From an uncultured Eubacteriales bacterium (lineage in GTDB: Bacteria; Bacillota; Clostridia; Christensenellales; Borkfalkiaceae), in NCBI GenBank assembly GCA_902797515.1, contig CADBSX010000216.1, positions 1 to 5,754 of the forward strand: a DNA stretch of 5,754 nucleotides. Direction: 5' to 3'. How positions within the stretch are numbered: position 1 is the first letter of the stretch; each line of letters opens with the position of its first letter. A program made the translations under genes and the position numbers. A model generated the notes under the pieces. The model was not told the DNA's origin. It made no database searches and saw only the letters and a program-made list of their open reading frames with translations. Below are positions 4,965-5,754 of the stretch, in pieces.

Positions 4965-5754
4965 ATGGCTAAAAGGTATCTGAACAGACAATGGAAACAG
5001 TCAATGCAACTTCGTCTCGATTACAACAATATGATGGCGGAAAAAGTCGGCGGCGGAGAGGGAATAACCGAAAAAGAACTCGATTCTTATAAAAAAGCCG
5101 CGCTCGCCGCGCTCGATAAGACGATGGCGAACAAGGGCAAAGGCTGGCTCGGTTGGACGGACCTTCCCTATAATCAGAAAGAGATCGCGGAAGAAATAAA
5201 GGAAACGGCGAAAGACGTGAGAAAGAGAGCGCAGAGTTTCGTCGTTTTAGGTATAGGCGGCAGCGCGCTCGGGCCGATGGCGGTCTTTCAGGCGCTTTCA
5301 CACCTTCACTATAACGAGCTTCCGAGAAAGGTCAGAAAAGGTCCGAAATTCTACGTAGAGGACAACGTCGATCCCGAGAGAATGACCGCGCTTTTGGACG
5401 TCGTTGACGCGGAAAACACCGTTTTCAACGTAATAACGAAGAGCGGATCGACTTCGGAAACGATGACGCAGTATCTCGTTATATACGATATATTGAAGAA
5501 AAAACTCGGCGAAAAGGCGAAGTACAATATTATCGCGACGACTTCCGAAAGCAAGGGAAATCTTATAAAACTCGCGAAAAAAGAGGGATTCAAGACGTTT
5601 TATATTCCCGACGGCGTCGGCGGCAGGTTTTCCGAACTCTGTCCCGTCGGACTTCTTCCCGCGGCGGTACTCGGCATAGATATAAACGAGATGCTCGCGG
5701 GCGCGGCGTATATGGACAAGATATGCTCGAAGAGAAATTACCGTGAAAATCCCG
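4965..5754 (+). CDS. pgi: Glucose-6-phosphate isomerase, N-terminal part (cut by window edge)
   Basis: Cytoplasmic enzyme of glycolysis and gluconeogenesis interconverting glucose-6-phosphate and fructose-6-phosphate. The frame is open from ATG 4965 to the window end: 263 whole codons and one extra base. Visible motifs: GWLGWTDLP (60-68), the first SIS-domain loop VVLGIGGSALGP (93-104), VEDNVDP before the sugar-phosphate loop, the phosphate-binding SGSTSET (160-166), and GVGGRFSELCPVGLLPAA starting at residue 217 with the conserved Gly-Gly-Arg (219-221). The catalytic Glu, His and Lys of the second half lie outside the window. The GGRFS motif is followed by E-L-C (224-226), where a hydrophobic residue and then Ser/Thr are more usual. 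The start is supported by AAAGGAG 7 bases upstream. It follows the isomerase gene by 13 bases and may have its own promoter at 4911-4939. Confidence 0.95.
   Translation, partial: MAKRYLNRQWKQSMQLRLDYNNMMAEKVGGGEGITEKELDSYKKAALAALDKTMANKGKGWLGWTDLPYNQKEIAEEIKETAKDVRKRAQSFVVLGIGGSALGPMAVFQALSHLHYNELPRKVRKGPKFYVEDNVDPERMTALLDVVDAENTVFNVITKSGSTSETMTQYLVIYDILKKKLGEKAKYNIIATTSESKGNLIKLAKKEGFKTFYIPDGVGGRFSELCPVGLLPAAVLGIDINEMLAGAAYMDKICSKRNYRENP

Noticed and set aside
1..5754. tRNA or rRNA genes, CRISPR arrays, insertion sequences, phage or defence genes
   Set aside because: None seen: coding sequence fills nearly the whole window, there are no spaced repeats, terminal inverted repeats, transposase motifs or cloverleaf-like segments, and codon use looks uniform from end to end.

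Overview
This window looks like part of a chromosome from a Gram-positive-type bacterium, most likely an uncultivated member of Clostridia/Bacillota. The basis is the protein families (a ClpC-type ATPase, a Firmicutes-style uracil phosphoribosyltransferase), the AAAGGAG Shine-Dalgarno sites and the dense co-directional layout. Codon use is distinctive: ATA is the main isoleucine codon and AGA/AGG the main arginine codons, together with GC-rich choices such as GCG, GGC and CTC. The lineage is an inference from these traits, not from a search.

Layout, all on the + strand: the last 28 codons of an unidentified gene (2-88); an 88-base intergenic region (89-176) with a candidate promoter, a CtsR-box-like direct repeat and a small hairpin; upp (177-806); galU (820-1701); a ClpC-type AAA+ ATPase (1712-4150); a sugar-phosphate isomerase/epimerase-family TIM barrel (4157-4951); and the first 263 codons of pgi (4965 to the window edge). 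The gaps between genes are 13, 10, 6 and 13 bases and no intrinsic terminator is visible between them, so upp to pgi is probably one transcript. A very good sigma-A-like promoter inside the 3' end of the isomerase gene may also drive pgi separately.

The metabolic genes fit together around uridine nucleotides and hexose phosphates. Upp salvages uracil to UMP, which feeds UTP. GalU joins UTP to glucose-1-phosphate to give UDP-glucose. Pgi interconverts glucose-6-phosphate and fructose-6-phosphate. The TIM-barrel protein probably acts on a related sugar.

The outlier is the ClpC protein. It sits among sugar/nucleotide genes, with no ctsR-mcsA-mcsB visible here. It keeps both ATPase motors, the pore loops and the glutamates that bind phosphoarginine in B. 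subtilis ClpC. By eye it lacks the [LIV]-G-[FL] ClpP-docking loop and a normal UVR-type middle-domain motif. Together with the CtsR-like site at the head of the operon, this is the part most worth following up. The rest is ordinary housekeeping sequence.
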